From assembly GCA_905192935.1 (NCBI GenBank), contig CAJJMX010000086.1:1-7040 (forward strand): a stretch of DNA of 7,040 nt. Reading direction: 5' to 3'. Below the pieces are notes generated by a model. It did not search any database, was not told the origin of the DNA, and saw nothing but the letters and a program-made list of their open reading frames with translations. The position numbers and the translations under genes are program-made. The first letter of the stretch is position 1; each line of letters opens with the position of its first letter. This DNA comes from an uncultured Mailhella sp. (lineage in GTDB: Bacteria; Desulfobacterota; Desulfovibrionia; Desulfovibrionales; Desulfovibrionaceae). Shown one piece after another: positions 6,516 to 7,040 of the stretch.

Positions 6516-6544
6516 ATCATATATGGGCGGACTATTCTCCGCAA
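6516..6544 (-). promoter_or_regulatory. Predicted sigma-70 promoter of lysR
   Basis: Read on the minus strand, the -35 box is TTGCGG (plus 6539-6544) and the -10 box is TATGAT (plus 6516-6521), with a 17-base spacer. The -10 matches consensus at 5 of 6 positions, and the -35 keeps the TTG. The predicted start falls near 6509, giving a leader of about 60 bases to the lysR ATG. Confidence 0.55.
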
Positions 6545-6555
6545 CACGTCTGGAA

Positions 6556-6603
6556 AATTAAAATAAATCGGGGCGGAAGAACACAGGTTTCTTCCGCCCC
6601 GAT
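6556..6603 (-). terminator. Rho-independent terminator of the oxidoreductase gene
   Basis: TTCTTCCGCCCCGAT (6589-6603) and ATCGGGGCGGAAGAA (6567-6581) form a perfect 15-bp stem around a 7-base loop. On the minus strand a T-rich tail follows (complement of 6556-6566). It lies 18 bases after the oxidoreductase stop and separates that transcript from lysR. Confidence 0.88.
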
Positions 6604-6621
6604 GCATGGGAGAATGTTCAG

Positions 6622-7040
6622 CTACAGGGTGAGGCCCGCGTCGAAGCCGGTATGCACGGCATGCACGATGCTGGAAGCCTTGACGCAGTCGCCGACGCTG
6701 ATGACGTCGAAGGCCACGTCCTTGAACTGATCGCGTTCCTTGGCCAGAGGCTTGGTGCCCACGGAAATGATGACGGTATCGGCTTCAAGGAACTGTCTGC
6801 CGTCTTCGGTTTCCACCCACACGCCCTTGTCGGTGATTTCCTGGCAGGTGGTCTTGACCATGGTTTTGACGTTGTTCTTCTTCAGATGGATCATGTAGGC
6901 GGTGCGCTCGGTGAGTTCCGTCTTGGACGCCAGATATTCGGCCATTTCCACGATGGTGCATTCATGGCCGAGGCCGTTCAGATGAATGCCGAGTTCCACG
7001 CCGATGGCGCCGCCGCCGATGATGACGACCTTCTTGCCGA
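6622..7040 (-). CDS. NAD(P)H/FAD-dependent oxidoreductase, C-terminal part (old-yellow-enzyme-like, partial)
   Basis: Only the last 138 residues are in the window; the gene runs off the right edge. The visible part starts with a Rossmann nucleotide-binding fold, KKVVIIGGGAIGVELGIHLN, which has the glycine-rich GxGxxG-type loop and an acidic residue at the end of the second strand (TIVEM). A beta-rich insert (VWVETEDGRQFLEADTVIIS) and VGTKP follow. The protein ends in the FAD-contacting VISVGDCVKASSIVHAVHTGFDAGLTL. This ISVGDC...I..A...GF.A ending is typical of the C-terminal half of NADH:flavin oxidoreductases of the 2,4-dienoyl-CoA reductase/enoate reductase (FadH, BaiCD/BaiH) family. That family passes electrons from NAD(P)H through FAD, an iron-sulfur cluster and FMN to an alkene. 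The catalytic TIM barrel, if present, lies outside the window, so a simpler pyridine nucleotide-disulfide oxidoreductase is not excluded. A GTG at 6999 would give a shorter frame but would cut the Rossmann loop, so it is not the start. Confidence 0.8.
   Translation of the reverse strand, partial: GKKVVIIGGGAIGVELGIHLNGLGHECTIVEMAEYLASKTELTERTAYMIHLKKNNVKTMVKTTCQEITDKGVWVETEDGRQFLEADTVIISVGTKPLAKERDQFKDVAFDVISVGDCVKASSIVHAVHTGFDAGLTL

Noticed and set aside
1..7040. CRISPR arrays, tRNA or rRNA genes, insertion sequences, attachment sites
   Set aside because: I saw no spaced direct repeats, no cloverleaf or rRNA-like sequence, no transposase or integrase frame, and no long terminal inverted repeats.

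Overview
The window is 7,040 bases of moderately GC-rich bacterial DNA with closely packed genes. It holds carboxylate and drug-type transporters, a secreted esterase, a LysR regulator and the tail of a flavin-dependent oxidoreductase. Strong purine-rich ribosome sites, signal peptidase I-type export and intrinsic terminators indicate a bacterium. The combination of a tripartite tricarboxylate transporter (TTT), an old-yellow-enzyme-like oxidoreductase tail and the base composition would fit an anaerobe such as a Desulfovibrionaceae relative (Bilophila/Mailhella-like) or a Synergistota member. That placement is a guess from gene style, because no ribosomal or other phylogenetic marker is present.

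Left part, plus strand. tctB (112-555) and tctA (660-2189) encode the two membrane subunits of a TTT-family secondary transporter. No periplasmic binding protein (tctC) is visible, so it must lie left of the window or elsewhere. A strong terminator (2205-2246) closes tctA. An MFS transporter gene (2279-3463) begins only 32 bases after that terminator.

Middle, plus strand. A secreted two-domain protein (3640-5157) joins a polyhydroxybutyrate-depolymerase/feruloyl-esterase-like alpha/beta hydrolase to a C-terminal copper-amine-oxidase-N-like 'stalk' domain. Its gene is followed by a hairpin and a good terminator (5274-5299). The 393-base gap that follows contains several inverted repeats but no convincing gene.

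Right part, minus strand. A LysR regulator (5551-6450) converges on the esterase. It has a readable promoter and a T-N11-A palindrome near the predicted transcription start. Upstream of it, a 15-bp hairpin terminator closes an NAD(P)H/FAD-dependent oxidoreductase that is cut by the right edge, leaving only its C-terminal 138 residues.

A possible joint role, which is inference only: the exported esterase releases a carboxylic acid outside the cytoplasm, the TTT system imports it, the MFS protein exports or exchanges a product, the flavin oxidoreductase acts on the acid inside the cell, and the LysR protein senses a pathway compound. Nothing in the window fixes the substrate. I did not find a clearly new defence or mobile system. 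The most unusual item is the esterase-stalk fusion.
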